Shown here: positions 41,205-50,009 of the stretch, piece by piece
How positions within the stretch are numbered: the first letter of the stretch is position 1
How the letters are laid out: every line of letters begins with the position of its first letter
DNA from: Pseudomonas botevensis
GTDB lineage: Bacteria; Pseudomonadota; Gammaproteobacteria; Pseudomonadales; Pseudomonadaceae
Reading direction: 5' to 3'
NCBI RefSeq assembly: GCF_019145475.1
Contig: NZ_JAHTKI010000016.1
Span: 124,001 to 188,000, forward strand
DNA: 64,000 nucleotides
Notes under the pieces: model-generated
What the model saw: the letters and a program-made list of their open reading frames with translations, nothing else
Database searches by the model: none
Told to the model about the DNA's origin: nothing
Made by a program: the position numbers and the translations under genes

Positions 41205-42893
41205 ATGCAACCTGATTTCTGGAATGACAAACGCCCGGCGGGCGTACCCCTGGACATCGATGCGGGTGAATTCAAATCGGTGATCGAGGTGTTCGAGCGT
41301 TCCTGCAAGAAATTCGCCGATCGTCCGGCGTTCAGCAACATGGGCGTGACCCTGACCTACGCCGAACTGGAGCGTTACAGCGCCGCCTTCGCCGGTTACC
41401 TGCAAGCGCACACCGATCTGGTGCCGGGGGATCGCATCGCGGTGCAGATGCCCAACGTCCTGCATTATCCGATTGCCGTGTTCGGCGCCTTGCGCGCCGG
41501 GCTGATCGTGGTCAACACCAACCCGTTGTACACCGCGCGGGAAATGCGCCACCAGTTCAAGGATTCCGGTGCCCGGGCGCTGGTGTATCTGAACCTGTTC
41601 GGGCAGAAGGTCCAGGAAGTGCTGGCGGACACCGACCTGCAATACCTGATCGAAGCGAAGATGGGCGACCTGATGCCCACCGCCAAGGGCTGGCTGGTCA
41701 ATACCATGGTCAGCAAAGTGAAGAAGATGGTGCCGGACTATTCGCTGCCCCAGGCGATCTCTTTCAAGAGCGCGCTGCGTCTTGGCCGAGGGCTGGGCAT
41801 CAAGCCGTTGAACGCCGGTCTGAACGACATCGCCGTGCTGCAATACACCGGCGGCACCACGGGCCTGGCCAAGGGCGCGATGCTGACCCACGGCAACCTG
41901 GTGGCGAACATGCAACAGGTGCGCGCCTGTCTGGCGCAGTTGGGCGCTGACGGCCAGCCATTGTTGCGCGAAGGGCAGGAGGTGATGATCGCGCCGCTGC
42001 CGCTGTATCACATCTATGCCTTCACCGCGAATTGCATGTGCATGATGGTGTCTGGCAACCACAACGTACTGATCACCAATCCACGGGACATCGGCGGCTT
42101 CATCAAGGAGCTGAAAAACTGGCGCTTCTCGGCGTTGCTGGGGCTCAACACCCTGTTTGTCGCGCTGATGGATCACCCGGATTTCAAGACCCTGGATTTC
42201 TCCAGCCTCAAACTCACCAACTCCGGCGGCACCGCTTTGGTCAAGGCCACGGCTGAGCGCTGGGAGCAGCTCACCGGTTGCCGCATCACCGAAGGCTATG
42301 GCCTGACCGAAACGTCGCCGGTCGCCTGCACCAACCCGTATGGCGACAAGTCGCGCCTGGGCACGGTCGGTTTGCCGGTGCCGGGCACCACGCTGAAAAT
42401 CATCAGCGACGATGGCGTCGAGCAACCTCTTGGGGAGCGCGGCGAACTGTGCATCAAAGGGCCGCAGATCATGAAGGGCTACTGGCAGAAGCCGGAAGCC
42501 ACTGCCGAGGTGCTGGATGCCGAGGGCTGGTTCAAGTCCGGTGATATTGCGGTGATCGATCCCGACGGCTTCGTGCGCATCGTCGATCGCAAGAAGGACA
42601 TGATCATCGTCTCCGGTTTCAACGTGTACCCGAACGAGATCGAAGACGTGGTGATGGCTCACCCGAAAGTCGCCAACTGTGCAGTGATCGGCGTGCCGGA
42701 CGAACGTTCGGGAGAGGCGGTGAAACTGTTTGTGGTGGCGCGGGAGACCGGGGTCAGCCTGGAAGAGCTGAAGGCCTACTGCAAAGAGAACTTCACGGCG
42801 TACAAAGTGCCGAAGCACATCGTCTTGCGTGAGTCATTGCCGATGACACCTGTCGGGAAAATCCTGCGGCGGGAATTGCGCGATATCGCTTGA
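41205..42893 (+). CDS. fadD2: Long-chain-fatty-acid--CoA ligase FadD2
   Basis: Activates long-chain fatty acids to acyl-CoA with ATP, at the inner face of the membrane. 562 residues. ANL superfamily motifs: QYTGGTTGLAKGAMLTHGN (P-loop, about 206), ITEGYGLTETSP (about 360), DGFVRIVDRKKDMIIVSGFNVYPNEIE (linker and FACS motif, about 455; core DRKKDMIIVSGFNVYP) and the C-terminal catalytic Lys in TPVGKILRRELRD. Paralogue of the next gene (fadD1), order as in P. aeruginosa PA3300-PA3299. AAAGAGGA precedes the ATG. Confidence 0.95.
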   Translation: MQPDFWNDKRPAGVPLDIDAGEFKSVIEVFERSCKKFADRPAFSNMGVTLTYAELERYSAAFAGYLQAHTDLVPGDRIAVQMPNVLHYPIAVFGALRAGLIVVNTNPLYTAREMRHQFKDSGARALVYLNLFGQKVQEVLADTDLQYLIEAKMGDLMPTAKGWLVNTMVSKVKKMVPDYSLPQAISFKSALRLGRGLGIKPLNAGLNDIAVLQYTGGTTGLAKGAMLTHGNLVANMQQVRACLAQLGADGQPLLREGQEVMIAPLPLYHIYAFTANCMCMMVSGNHNVLITNPRDIGGFIKELKNWRFSALLGLNTLFVALMDHPDFKTLDFSSLKLTNSGGTALVKATAERWEQLTGCRITEGYGLTETSPVACTNPYGDKSRLGTVGLPVPGTTLKIISDDGVEQPLGERGELCIKGPQIMKGYWQKPEATAEVLDAEGWFKSGDIAVIDPDGFVRIVDRKKDMIIVSGFNVYPNEIEDVVMAHPKVANCAVIGVPDERSGEAVKLFVVARETGVSLEELKAYCKENFTAYKVPKHIVLRESLPMTPVGKILRRELRDIA

Positions 42894-42916
42894 TCGATGG
42901 ATGGCCGCGTGCAGCG

Positions 42917-42986
42917 CGGATCGCGGGCAAGCCATGTTGCCACAGGGTGATCGATGATCCTGTGGCAGCGGGCTTGCCCGCGATGC
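42917..42986. repeat. REP-like inverted repeat after fadD2
   Basis: GGATCGCGGGCAAGCCATGTT and GGCAGCGGGCTTGCCCGCGAT arms (parts) face each other around TGCCACAGG...CCTGTGGCA. It differs from the GTGTCAG type by this second inner palindrome. Confidence 0.85.
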
Positions 42987-43250
42987 TTTTGGGCGCAAAT
43001 GTCCCTGAATTCCGGGGCTTTTCAGAGGGTATAGGTTTTTTGCTCTAAAATGACTTTTAGTAAGTCTTGAGTCATTTAAATGACTGGGCGGGCCATTTTT
43101 GGCTCTAGTCGACCCTTGGCAAAGCTGCTACTCTCGGCGCGCTTTGTGACTTCTCGGCCTTGTAGAAAGCCAGATTCACCAATGACCAAACACCAATAAT
43201 AATCGCATCAAATGCGGTGCTGAATTCGCGTTGCTGAGGAGTGGGCTTCC
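42987..43250 (+). promoter_or_regulatory. fadD1 upstream region with 16-bp palindrome
   Basis: The stretch 42894-43250 has no gene. After the REP it holds AATGACT (43049-43055) and the exact 16-bp palindrome AGTCATTTAAATGACT (43070-43085), so the unit AATGACT appears three times within 37 bases. This looks like an operator for a dimeric repressor 165 bases before fadD1. I do not recognise it as PsrA, whose site is GAAAC-N4-GTTTC. Confidence 0.55.
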
Positions 43251-44951
43251 ATGATCGAAGACTTTTGGAAGGATAAGTACCCCGCTGGAATTGCTGCCGA
43301 CATCAATCCAGACGAGTACCCGAATATTCAGGCAGTGTTGAAGCAATCCTGCCAACGCTTCGCCGACAAACCGGCGTTCAGCAACCTGGGCAAGACGATC
43401 ACCTACGGTGAACTGTACGAATTGTCCGGTGCCTTTGCCGCTTATCTGCAACAGCATACCGATTTGCAGCCCGGTGATCGAATCGCCGTGCAACTGCCCA
43501 ACGTGTTGCAGTACCCGGTCGCCGTGTTCGGTGCCATCCGCGCCGGGCTGATCGTGGTCAACACCAACCCGCTGTACACCGCGCGGGAAATGGAACACCA
43601 ATTCAACGACTCCGGCGCCAAGGCCCTGGTATGCCTGGCGAACATGGCGCACCTGGCCGAGGCTGTGGTGCCCAAGACCGGCGTCAAGCACGTCATCGTC
43701 ACCGAAGTCGCCGACCTGTTGCCGCCGCTCAAGCGCCTGCTGATCAACAGCGTCATCAAGTACGTGAAGAAGATGGTGCCGGCCTATCACCTGCCCAAGG
43801 CCGTCAAGTTCAACGACGTGCTGAGCAAGGGCCAGGGCCAGCCCGTGACCGAAGCCAACCCGAACAGCGGCGACGTCGCGGTGCTGCAATACACCGGCGG
43901 CACCACCGGCGTGGCCAAGGGCGCGATGCTGACCCACCGCAACCTGGTGGCGAACATGCTGCAGTGCAAGGCGCTGATGGGTTCCAACCTCAATGAAGGT
44001 TGCGAGATCCTGATCACGCCGCTGCCGCTGTACCACATCTATGCGTTCACCTTTCATTGCATGGCGATGATGCTGATCGGCAACCACAACATCCTGATCA
44101 GCAACCCGCGCGACCTGCCGGCGATGGTCAAGGAACTGTCGAAGTGGAAGTTCAGCGGCTTCGTCGGCCTCAACACCCTGTTCGTGGCCCTGTGCAACAA
44201 CGAAGGTTTCCGCAAGCTGGATTTCTCGGCGCTGAAAGTCACCCTCTCCGGCGGCATGGCCCTGCAACTGGCGGCGGCTGAACGCTGGAAAGCGGTCACC
44301 GGTTGCGCCATCTGCGAAGGCTACGGCATGACCGAGACCAGTCCGGTCGCCACGGTCAACCCGATCCAGAACATCCAGATCGGCACCATCGGCATTCCGG
44401 TGCCCTCGACCCTGTGCAAAGTCGTCGACGATGCCGGTGTCGAGCAGCCGCTGGGCGAAATCGGCGAGCTGTGCGTCAAGGGTCCGCAGGTGATGAAGGG
44501 CTACTGGCAGCGTCAGGAAGCCACCGATGAAATGCTCGACAGCGAAGGCTGGCTGAAGACCGGTGACATCGCGCTGATCCAGCCGGACGGCTACATGCGC
44601 ATCGTCGATCGCAAGAAAGACATGATCCTGGTCTCCGGTTTCAACGTGTACCCGAACGAACTGGAAGACGTGCTGGCGACCCTTCCGGGCGTGTTGCAGT
44701 GCGCCGCCATCGGTGTACCGGACGAGAAGTCGGGCGAGGCGATCAAGATTTTCATCGTCGCCAAACCGGGCGTCACGTTGACCAAGGAACAGGTGATGGA
44801 GCACATGCGCGCCAACGTCACCGGCTACAAGGTGCCGCGTTCGGTGGAGTTCCGCGATGCGCTGCCGACCACCAACGTCGGCAAGATCCTGCGTCGCGAA
44901 TTGCGCGACGAAGAGCTGAAGAAGATCAAAGCGAAGGCCAGCGCCGCGTAA
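43251..44951 (+). CDS. fadD1: Long-chain-fatty-acid--CoA ligase FadD1
   Basis: Second acyl-CoA synthetase, 566 residues, strongly similar to FadD2 through most of its length (for example GDRIAVQLPNVLQYPVAVFG). Motifs: QYTGGTTGVAKGAMLTHRN (about 206), ICEGYGMTETSP (about 357), DRKKDMILVSGFNVYPNELE (core, about 452) and VGKILRRELRDEELKK with the catalytic Lys. In P. aeruginosa the pair has partly different chain-length preference; here that is only inferred. GAGGAG lies before the ATG with longer than usual spacing. Closed by a strong terminator. Confidence 0.95.
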   Translation: MIEDFWKDKYPAGIAADINPDEYPNIQAVLKQSCQRFADKPAFSNLGKTITYGELYELSGAFAAYLQQHTDLQPGDRIAVQLPNVLQYPVAVFGAIRAGLIVVNTNPLYTAREMEHQFNDSGAKALVCLANMAHLAEAVVPKTGVKHVIVTEVADLLPPLKRLLINSVIKYVKKMVPAYHLPKAVKFNDVLSKGQGQPVTEANPNSGDVAVLQYTGGTTGVAKGAMLTHRNLVANMLQCKALMGSNLNEGCEILITPLPLYHIYAFTFHCMAMMLIGNHNILISNPRDLPAMVKELSKWKFSGFVGLNTLFVALCNNEGFRKLDFSALKVTLSGGMALQLAAAERWKAVTGCAICEGYGMTETSPVATVNPIQNIQIGTIGIPVPSTLCKVVDDAGVEQPLGEIGELCVKGPQVMKGYWQRQEATDEMLDSEGWLKTGDIALIQPDGYMRIVDRKKDMILVSGFNVYPNELEDVLATLPGVLQCAAIGVPDEKSGEAIKIFIVAKPGVTLTKEQVMEHMRANVTGYKVPRSVEFRDALPTTNVGKILRRELRDEELKKIKAKASAA

Positions 44952-44966
44952 ACCACGGCCCGGTAA

Positions 44967-45000
44967 AACAACAAGCCCCGCAGATGCGGGGCTTGTTGTT
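44967..45000. terminator. Terminator of fadD1
   Basis: AACAACAAGCCCCGC-AGAT-GCGGGGCTTGTTGTT, perfect 15-bp arms ending in TTGTTGTT, 15 bases after the stop. Confidence 0.88.
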
Positions 45001-45044
45001 ACTGAGCGGTGCGGCGTGGGTTCGGGGTGTGAGAGCAAACTTGC

Positions 45045-45166
45045 CCCTCACCCCAGCCCTCTCCCGAGGGAGAGGGAGCCGATCGCATGTATTTCAGCTT
45101 CAACGTTCGACTCGATCTATCAGATCTCCCCGGTCAGTCCTCTCTCCCTCCGGGTGAGGGGGGTGG
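45045..45166. repeat. MITE-like repeat, copy C (shortened)
   Basis: Left end CCCTCACCCCAGCCCTCTCC identical to copy A and a right end CTCCCTCCGGGTGAGG, but only about 120 bases long. The centre keeps GAGCCGATCG and an inverted CTGAAATAC block, so it looks like an internally deleted member. Confidence 0.72.
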
Positions 45167-45178
45167 TCAACCCGGTGC

Positions 45179-45556
45179 TTACTGACGGAACTGCGCGAAG
45201 TTCACCTGGGTGCCCGCCGGACGCATGTCCTGCAGGAACGAGTCCTTGTCGGCGCTCAGTTCCAGGCTCAGAGCCGCCTTGCGCTTGCCTTCGTTGCGGA
45301 TCACCAGACCTTCAAGCTTCTCGCGCAGGAACGCGGTCGGCACTTTGACGTGCAGCAGTTGGTCGGTGGCCGGGGTGTGCATCAGCAGGTGAATCCACTC
45401 GTACTGACCAATCGCCAGACGCGTGACCGGCAGGTCGAACCACCAGATATTGCGGTTGCGGTTCAGTTCGGCGAAGTGGCAGTTGTTGACGCCGAGCACG
45501 GCACCACCCAGTTCCTGGTTGCGACGGGCAATGGCCTGCTTTTTATCGAGTTTCAT
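45179..45556 (-). CDS. Conserved hypothetical protein
   Basis: 125-residue soluble protein beginning MKLDKKQAIARRNQELGGAV, basic at the N-terminus, with NNCHFAELNRNRNIWWFDLPV (core NRNIWWFDLPV, about 38-48) and a charged C-terminal half. No family is recognised and no signal peptide or membrane segment is seen. The ATG at 45556 follows AGGAATGTT; the long frame upstream to 45976 is antisense to csbD and not used. It follows fadD1 convergently, the place of PA3298 in P. aeruginosa, which suggests a conserved Pseudomonas protein. Confidence 0.78.
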   Translation of the reverse strand: MKLDKKQAIARRNQELGGAVLGVNNCHFAELNRNRNIWWFDLPVTRLAIGQYEWIHLLMHTPATDQLLHVKVPTAFLREKLEGLVIRNEGKRKAALSLELSADKDSFLQDMRPAGTQVNFAQFRQ

Positions 45557-45752
45557 AACATTCCTGCGGGATCGGTTCTCTGGCGCGTTGCGCCCATAGG
45601 TGCGCATTCTCGTGGGAAAGCCTGCAAACATAAAGCGCAACCTGTTGCCGGCGACGAAATGAACCCGTGAAAATAAATGAAACTTGGCGTAAACCGGGCC
45701 AGTCAATCCTTGTGTACTGACTTTCCCCGTCAATGTTCCAAGGAGAAACACC

Positions 45753-45944
45753 ATGGGTAGCACGAGCGATAAAGTGAAAGGCATGGCCAACGAAGCAGTC
45801 GGCAACATCAAGCAAGGCGTCGGCAAGGCCACCGACAACAGCAAACTGCAGGCCGAAGGCAAGATCCAGGAAAAGAAAGGCGAAGCCCAGCAAGCGGTCG
45901 GCAAAGCCAAGGACGCGGTTAAAAAGGGTGTCGACAAGGCTTGA
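45753..45944 (+). CDS. CsbD family stress protein
   Basis: 63-residue, highly charged, Lys/Ala/Gly-rich helical protein: SDKVKGMANEAVGNIKQGVG then KIQEKKGEAQQAVGKAKDAV, the two-repeat CsbD layout. Family members are induced by general stress (sigma B in Bacillus, stationary or osmotic stress in proteobacteria); molecular role unknown. AAGGAGAAACACC precedes the ATG and a terminator follows, so it is a single-gene unit. Confidence 0.92.
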   Translation: MGSTSDKVKGMANEAVGNIKQGVGKATDNSKLQAEGKIQEKKGEAQQAVGKAKDAVKKGVDKA

Positions 45945-45969
45945 TCCAGCCGTGAACGAAACCCCCGGG

Positions 45970-45994
45970 CGGCCATCCAAGGATGGCCGTTTTT
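45970..45994 (+). terminator. Terminator of csbD
   Basis: CGGCCATCC-AA-GGATGGCCG followed by TTTTTG, 26 bases after the stop. Confidence 0.9.
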
Positions 45995-46121
45995 GTATCT
46001 CGCTCACATGCCGTCACGGATCACGGTGTTTCAAAGTCGCCAAGTAAGCTACTTTGATCAGAGACAAACGGCCCCTGAGTCGCCACGACTTCAACCTGCT
46101 TTGCGGCGAAAGGAGACGCGA

Positions 46122-47072
46122 ATGATTTTCCCGGACATGAAAGGTCTGCCCCTGCATCGGGTGATGATGCGCACGGTCACTGAATTCATGGACGACGAGA
46201 TGTCGACCTATGCCTCGGCACTGGCCTACCAGATGCTGTTCTCGCTGTTCCCGTTCATTCTGTTCCTGATTGCCCTGATCGGTTTCCTGCACCTGCCGGA
46301 CTTCTTCTCCTGGCTGCGCCTGCAATCGGAGCTGGTGTTGCCGCCCCAGGCGCTGGAGCAGGTCAACCCGGTGATCGATCAGTTGCAGCAGTCCAAGGGG
46401 GGCCTGCTGTCGGTGGGTATCGTCATCGCCCTGTACACCGCGTCCGCCGGCGTGCGCCTGATGATGAGCGCGATGAACGCCGCCTACGACGTGGTCGAGG
46501 GCCGGCCGATCTGGAAGCGTTTCCCGCTGTCGATCATCTACACCGTCGGTATCGCCGGCATGTTGCTGGTGGCTGCCGCGCTGATGGTGCTCGGGCCGCA
46601 GGTGATGGGCTGGATCGCTGCGCAGGTCGGTCTGGAAGATTTCATCGTGACGGTATGGACCATCGCCCGCTGGCCGGTGATCGTGATTCTGATGATGGTC
46701 GCCGTGGCGTTGATCTACTACGTGATGCCGGACGTCAAACAGGAGTTCCGTTTCATCACGCCGGGGTCGGTGCTGGCGGTGGTGGTGTGGATCGTCGCGT
46801 CCCTGGGGTTTGCGTTCTACGTCAAAACGTTCGCCAACTACAACGCCATGTATGGCAGCATCGGTGCGATCATCGTGCTGTTGCTGTATTTCTATATTTC
46901 CGCCGCCGTGCTGTTGCTCGGTGCGGAGATGAATGCGGTGATCGAACACATGTCCAGCGAGGGCAAGGACCCGGGCGAGAAAGTCCCTGGCGAACTCGAT
47001 GAGCATCCCAAACAACATGTTTCCGGCCTTGGGCGCGATCACTCGCTCAATCCGAACACTGACGAAGCCTGA
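46122..47072 (+). CDS. YihY/BrkB family inner-membrane protein
   Basis: 316-residue protein with about six membrane segments (SLFPFILFLIALIGFL, ILVSVGIVIALYTASAGVRLM region, AGMLLVAAALMVLG, VIVILMMVAVALIYYVMPD, VLAVVVWIVASLGFAFYV, IIVLLLYFYISAAVLLLGAEMN). The YihY signature ALAYQMLFSLFPF (about 28) and the final LLGAEMNAVIEH are present. Formerly mis-annotated as ribonuclease BN; transport function unproven. ATG 46122 is fixed by AAAGGAGACGCGA. Four bases before def, so the two are probably co-transcribed. Confidence 0.92.
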   Translation: MIFPDMKGLPLHRVMMRTVTEFMDDEMSTYASALAYQMLFSLFPFILFLIALIGFLHLPDFFSWLRLQSELVLPPQALEQVNPVIDQLQQSKGGLLSVGIVIALYTASAGVRLMMSAMNAAYDVVEGRPIWKRFPLSIIYTVGIAGMLLVAAALMVLGPQVMGWIAAQVGLEDFIVTVWTIARWPVIVILMMVAVALIYYVMPDVKQEFRFITPGSVLAVVVWIVASLGFAFYVKTFANYNAMYGSIGAIIVLLLYFYISAAVLLLGAEMNAVIEHMSSEGKDPGEKVPGELDEHPKQHVSGLGRDHSLNPNTDEA

Positions 47073-47075
47073 CCA

Positions 47076-47615
47076 ATGATCCGTGAAATCCTGAAAATGG
47101 GTGACGAGCGCCTGTTGCGCATCGCGCCACCGGTGCCGGCCGGGATGTTCGACAGCCCTGAACTGTGGCAACTGATCGACGACATGTTCCAGACCATGGA
47201 AAGCGTCGGCGGCGTTGGCCTGGCTGCGCCGCAGATCGGCGTCGACCTGCAACTGGTGATCTTCGGCTTCGAACACAGCGAGCGTTACCCGGACGCCGAA
47301 GCGGTGCCGCAGACGATCCTGATCAACCCGTTGATTACCCCGCTCAGCCCGTTGATGGACGAGGGCTTCGAAGGCTGTCTGTCAGTGCCCGGCCTGCGCG
47401 GCGCAGTGGATCGCTATCAGCAGATTCGCTACGAAGGTTTCGACCCCAAGGGCGAGCCGGTCGTGCGCGTGGCGTCAGGGTTCCATGCGCGGGTGGTGCA
47501 GCATGAGTGCGATCACCTGATCGGCCGTCTCTACCCGTCGCGCATCACCGATTTCAGCAAGTTCGGCTTTACCGAAGTGATGTTCCCGGATCTGGACCCG
47601 AACGCGGACGACTGA
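47076..47615 (+). CDS. def: Peptide deformylase
   Basis: Fe(II)/metal hydrolase that removes the N-formyl group from new proteins. 179 residues. The three motifs are complete: GVGLAAPQIG (about 47), EGCLSVPG with the metal Cys (about 104) and QHECDHLIG with the two metal His and catalytic Glu (about 146). Standing apart from fmt, it is likely a second deformylase, as Pseudomonas carry more than one; this is inference. It starts 4 bases after the YihY stop. Confidence 0.95.
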   Translation: MIREILKMGDERLLRIAPPVPAGMFDSPELWQLIDDMFQTMESVGGVGLAAPQIGVDLQLVIFGFEHSERYPDAEAVPQTILINPLITPLSPLMDEGFEGCLSVPGLRGAVDRYQQIRYEGFDPKGEPVVRVASGFHARVVQHECDHLIGRLYPSRITDFSKFGFTEVMFPDLDPNADD

Positions 47616-47639
47616 TATTCCCGACATCGCCGCTCCCAC

Positions 47640-48059
47640 TCAGATCGGGCGCGGCTCCAGTCCCATCGCAATCATCGGCTTGCTCCGCGCGTAACGGCTC
47701 AATCGCTCGGCCATGGCGTAGGGCAGGGTGGTGTCGAAGCTGAACCCGCGCCGCTCGTAAAACCCCCGCAGATCCGGGTGGCAGAACAGCCACACCGGTG
47801 CTTCCACTCCCTTTACCGCTTCGGCGATCAACTGCGCAGCAATGCCCTGCTCGCGACAGGCCGGGTCGACGAACAGCCCGGTCAGCCAGAACCCGCCCGC
47901 CACCGGCCGCAGACACAGCGCGGCAACGATCTCCTCACGGCGCGCCACCCACAATTGCGCATCGCGCACCGCTTTCATCGACGATTGATGGGCGCGGTAG
48001 AACTTGTTCATCAAGGGCCAGGACAGCTCGTCGAGCTGGCTGTAGCGAAGGTTGGTCAT
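47640..48059 (-). CDS. GNAT family N-acetyltransferase
   Basis: Acetyl-CoA-dependent N-acetyltransferase of 139 residues. The acetyl-CoA loop is LTGLFVDPACREQGIAAQLIAEAV (core REQGIAAQL, about 72), with FYERRGFSFD near 108. Substrate unknown. ATG 48059 (MTNLRYSQLDEL) is taken as the start; only a weak ribosome site is visible, so the true start could lie elsewhere in the longer frame. Convergent with def, 24 bases apart. Confidence 0.83.
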   Translation of the reverse strand: MTNLRYSQLDELSWPLMNKFYRAHQSSMKAVRDAQLWVARREEIVAALCLRPVAGGFWLTGLFVDPACREQGIAAQLIAEAVKGVEAPVWLFCHPDLRGFYERRGFSFDTTLPYAMAERLSRYARSKPMIAMGLEPRPI

Positions 48060-48191
48060 GGCGTCGGACTGTCGTTGCAAAAGGCGCTGATTATAAGAGA
48101 ACCCAAGGGTTTGCTTCCTGCGTAAAAATAATCTGCAAGATTGCCCGAGGGTGTTGCACAGAACGGATAGGTCCCCGTTCCGAGCCGCGCC

Positions 48192-49133
48192 ATGTCCCAT
48201 TACTTCGATGACCGTCATCGTCAACAGATCGAAACCCTGCGCCAACGCTTCACCGCCCGCACCGAATGGCCCACCTGGCTGTTGCTGATCGGCGTCTACG
48301 CTGGTTGGTTCGCGGTGGTGCTGGGCAGCGAGTGGCTCGGTCGCGGCTGGAGCACGCTGCTGATGATTCCGTTGCTGGTGCTGTGGCTGTCGGTGCAGCA
48401 CGAATTGCTTCACGGGCACCCGACGCGCTGGACGACCTTCAACAAGATCCTCGGCTACGCGCCGTTGGCGGTGTGGTATCCCTACACCCTCTATCGCGAC
48501 AGCCATTTGCAGCACCATCGCGACGAGCACCTGACCATCCCCGGCGTCGATCCTGAAAGCCGTTACCTCAGCGCTTCACGCTGGCAGGGCAGTTCGCTGT
48601 TCGAGCGCAGCCTGCACTGGCTGAACAAAACCGTATTCGGCCGCTTCCTGCTCGGTGCGCCGCTGGCGTTGTTGGCGCTGGCTGCTGAAGAGTTGCAACG
48701 CCTGAAAAACGGCGAGCGCCAAGCCTGGCTGATGTGGTTGAGCCACGGCGCGCTGACCCTGCTGATGCTGGGGTTCATCGCACGCTACAGCGTATTGCCG
48801 GTGTGGCATTACCTGCTGCTGATCAGCGTGCCGGCGCTGTCGATCGCGATGATCCGCTCCTACTATGAACACCGGCCCCACGCGCAACCGGAGCAGCGCA
48901 CCGTACTTAACGAGGCTGGCTGGCCGTGGCGCTGGTTGTTCCTCAACCTGAATTTTCATCTGGTGCATCACGACTTGCCCGCCCTGGCGTGGTACGACTT
49001 GCCCCAGGCCTACTTCGCCCGACGCGAGCAATGGCAGGCACGCAGCGGGGGATTTGTGGTGCAGGGCTACGGGCAATTGTGGCGGCGCAATGGATTCAGG
49101 CCGATCGACAGCCCACGGCATCCGTTCCACTGA
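48192..49133 (+). CDS. Membrane fatty-acid desaturase/hydroxylase family protein
   Basis: Inner-membrane di-iron enzyme, 313 residues, about four membrane segments. The three histidine boxes are present: HELLHGH (about 75), HLQHHRDEH (about 104) and HLVHHD (about 256). This pattern serves acyl-lipid desaturases and carotenoid hydroxylases; no carotenoid genes are nearby, so lipid or other hydrocarbon oxidation is likelier. The gene starts after the divergent GNAT and is followed 76 bases later by a PhnD-like gene in the same direction. Confidence 0.87.
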   Translation: MSHYFDDRHRQQIETLRQRFTARTEWPTWLLLIGVYAGWFAVVLGSEWLGRGWSTLLMIPLLVLWLSVQHELLHGHPTRWTTFNKILGYAPLAVWYPYTLYRDSHLQHHRDEHLTIPGVDPESRYLSASRWQGSSLFERSLHWLNKTVFGRFLLGAPLALLALAAEELQRLKNGERQAWLMWLSHGALTLLMLGFIARYSVLPVWHYLLLISVPALSIAMIRSYYEHRPHAQPEQRTVLNEAGWPWRWLFLNLNFHLVHHDLPALAWYDLPQAYFARREQWQARSGGFVVQGYGQLWRRNGFRPIDSPRHPFH

Positions 49134-49209
49134 ATGTTTGAGAATCACCGAGTTTCCGGGGGAGTGGGCCAGTCCCTCCCACAAGTGGAGCTGTGTAAGG
49201 AATTAGTGC

Positions 49210-50001
49210 ATGACCCGACACCACGCCGAACTCCTGATGTACGTCGCCCCCGAGCCGATCCGCGCCGCCAACGAGCGCTGGCTGGCACGGATCCTCGAGT
49301 TGCTGGGCCACACTCGCCTGAGCGCCGAGGGCCTGTCGCTGCCTGAACTCTGGCGTTCGCCTGACCTGCTGCTGACCCAGACCTGCGGCTACCCGCTGAT
49401 GACGGCGTTGCGCGAGCAGGTACGGATCGTCGGGCGTCCGCGCTACGAGTTGCCCGACGCCAGCGCCGGCAATCATTGCAGCCTGATCCTTGCACGCGCC
49501 GATGATCCGCGCTCAACCCTGGCGGACTTTCGCGGCAGTCGCGGGGTGATCAACAGCGAAGATTCGAACAGCGGCATGAACCTGTTGCGTCAACGCCTGG
49601 CGCCGCTGCATCAGGATGGGCAGTTCTTCGCTTCGGTCGCGCTCAGTGGCGGTCACCGCGAGAGCCTGCGCTGGCTGCGGGAGGACCGCGCCGATCTGGC
49701 CGCCATCGACAGCGTGACCTACGCCTATCTGGCGCAGCATGCGGCGGCGGAAGTCGGCGGACTGCGGGTCATCACGCGCAGTGCGTTCAGCCCGACGCTG
49801 CCGTTCATTACGGTTGCCCGTGCAACGGATGCACAGGTCGAGCAACTGCGCGGAGCAATGAACCAAGCGCTGCGGGAACTGCCGGACGTGGGGCAAACCC
49901 TCGGACTTGTCGAAGTGCTTGCGGCCAGTGAAAACGATTACCGGATCGTTCTGGATTATGAGCGTGAGGCCGCAGGCCTGGGGTTTGGTCGCTTACGTTG
50001 A
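49210..50001 (+). CDS. PhnD/TauT-like substrate-binding-fold protein without signal peptide
   Basis: 263-residue type II periplasmic-binding-protein fold of the phosphate/phosphonate class: LLTQTCGYPLMT (about 55), FRGSRGVINSEDSNSGMNLLR (core INSEDSNSGMN, about 112-122), ALSGGHRESLRWLREDRADLAAIDSVTY (core GGHRESLRWL). It starts MTRHHAELLMYVAP with no secretion signal, so it probably stays in the cytoplasm, unlike transport proteins of the family. AAGGAATTAGTGC precedes the ATG. No permease or ATPase is adjacent. A strong AT-rich inverted repeat lies right after the stop. Confidence 0.8.
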   Translation: MTRHHAELLMYVAPEPIRAANERWLARILELLGHTRLSAEGLSLPELWRSPDLLLTQTCGYPLMTALREQVRIVGRPRYELPDASAGNHCSLILARADDPRSTLADFRGSRGVINSEDSNSGMNLLRQRLAPLHQDGQFFASVALSGGHRESLRWLREDRADLAAIDSVTYAYLAQHAAAEVGGLRVITRSAFSPTLPFITVARATDAQVEQLRGAMNQALRELPDVGQTLGLVEVLAASENDYRIVLDYEREAAGLGFGRLR

Positions 50002-50009
50002 CCGTTGTT

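Noticed and set aside
45179..45976. Long form of the hypothetical gene extending antisense over csbD
   Set aside because: The extra N-terminus is the complement of csbD; the ATG at 45556 has its own ribosome site.
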